64,000 bases of DNA from Lysinibacillus sp. FSL M8-0337. Its GTDB lineage: Bacteria; Bacillota; Bacilli; Bacillales_A; Planococcaceae. Below are positions 63,827-64,000 of the stretch, piece after piece. Both the position numbers and the translations under genes were made by a program. Location of the stretch: positions 3,100,001-3,164,000 of the forward strand of contig NZ_CP151996.1 of the NCBI RefSeq assembly GCF_038593855.1. The letters are read 5' to 3'. The first letter of the stretch is position 1; each line of letters opens with the position of its first letter. The notes beneath the pieces are model-generated. The model had not been told where the DNA came from, did no database searches, and saw only the letters and a list, made by a program, of their open reading frames with translations.

Positions 63827-64000
63827 TTTTTTACAATTGTAACGCCACCATCTTTGTACTTAGCTAAATCAAATGCCATTTCTGATAGACTTGCTATTTC
63901 TCCAGCTTCAAAGATTTTTTCTACAATATCAGTGGGTAGTACACAACCAAATTCTTTTTGTAGCTCCTTATTCTTCAAGTCAGGTTCTGTCATAGTGTTA
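63823..64000 (-). CDS. XkdN-like tail-assembly chaperone, 5' part beyond the window
   Basis: The readable end is TEPDLKNKELQKEFGCVLPTDIVEKIFEAGEIASLSEMAFDLAKYKDGGVTIVKN then TAA (63825-63823). LKNKEL...DIV is close to the C-terminus of B. subtilis XkdN. An ATG at 63993 is in frame, but the family is longer, so the gene probably extends past the window. The stop is immediately after the slippery heptamer. Confidence 0.8.
   Translation of the reverse strand, partial: NTMTEPDLKNKELQKEFGCVLPTDIVEKIFEAGEIASLSEMAFDLAKYKDGGVTIVKN

Larger units (their letters stand above)
51510..64000. mobile_element. Prophage (PBSX/Xkd-like tail module), right part outside the window
   Basis: From about 51.5 kb gene content changes to phage regulators, lysis genes and a colinear tail module: XkdN-type chaperone, tape measure, XkdQ, XkdR, XkdS, XkdT, XkdU/YmfQ, fibres, XkdX, XhlA, holin, amidase. 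The left boundary is placed between the spoIIB-side terminator (51477) and the first phage-like gene (51655). The integrase, head and replication genes are not in the window, so intactness cannot be judged. Confidence 0.9.

Overview
The window looks like a low-GC, spore-forming Bacillales chromosome, most like Lysinibacillus or a close Planococcaceae relative. The gene order follows the Bacillus subtilis blocks aspS-hisS-yrvJ-dtd-relA-apt-recJ, secDF-comN-spoVB-yrbG-yajC-tgt-queA-ruvB-ruvA, safA-niaR-pheA-pheB-obg-spo0B-rpmA-prp-rplU and spoIVFB-spoIVFA-minD-minC-mreD-mreC-mreB-radC-maf-spoIIB. Sporulation genes (spoVB, safA, spo0B, spoIVFA/FB, spoIIB) are present. Most genes lie on the minus strand. 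The genus call rests on synteny and codon character only, since no search was possible.

Layout: 1-888 holds a TIR-bounded dispersed repeat, a 6S RNA with its own promoter, and the aspS terminator. 889-9100 is the translation and stringent-response block: aspS, hisS under a T-box, the wall amidase yrvJ on the plus strand, a DUF2642 gene, dtd and relA. 9307-14870 is an accessory insertion relative to B. subtilis: pseudouridine catabolism (psuK-psuG), an MFS transporter divergent from a MarR regulator, and a small secreted peptidase/DUF3139 pair. apt and recJ follow. 17939-24270 is a complete trpECDFBA operon, without trpG, under a Trp T-box. Its first enzyme, TrpE, has lost most chorismate-enzyme signature residues. 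24301-25298 holds two unknown divergent small genes.

25435-36140 carries protein export (secDF, yajC), sporulation (spoVB), queuosine (tgt, queA) and Holliday-junction (ruvAB, with a LexA-like box) genes, then a spore-coat-type kinase and safA. 37319-45974 holds niaR, phenylalanine synthesis (pheA, pheB), obg, spo0B, the rplU-prp-rpmA ribosomal operon, the SpoIVF membrane protease pair and minCD. 46004-51437 holds mreBCD, radC, maf and spoIIB. A second copy of the TIR repeat lies between mreB and radC.

From about 51.5 kb to the end the window enters a PBSX/XkdN-XkdX-like prophage. The end next to spoIIB carries regulatory and conversion genes (a 55-aa protein, a winged-helix protein, a Cro-like regulator over an operator array, a PH-SHOCT protein, an HTH protein). 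These are followed by endolysin, holin and XhlA, then tail-fibre, baseplate and tape-measure genes read on the minus strand. The last feature is a tail-assembly chaperone pair joined by a predicted -1 frameshift at an A AAA AAC site. The integrase, head and replication genes lie outside the window.

The most useful leads are: the eroded TrpE inside an otherwise intact operon; a frame break at an A AAA AAG run at the start of the safA-linked kinase; a LexA-like box nested in a 12-bp-arm palindrome at ruvA; two dispersed repeat families; and the uncertain specifier codon of the hisS-aspS T-box. No complete new defence or biosynthetic system is visible here.
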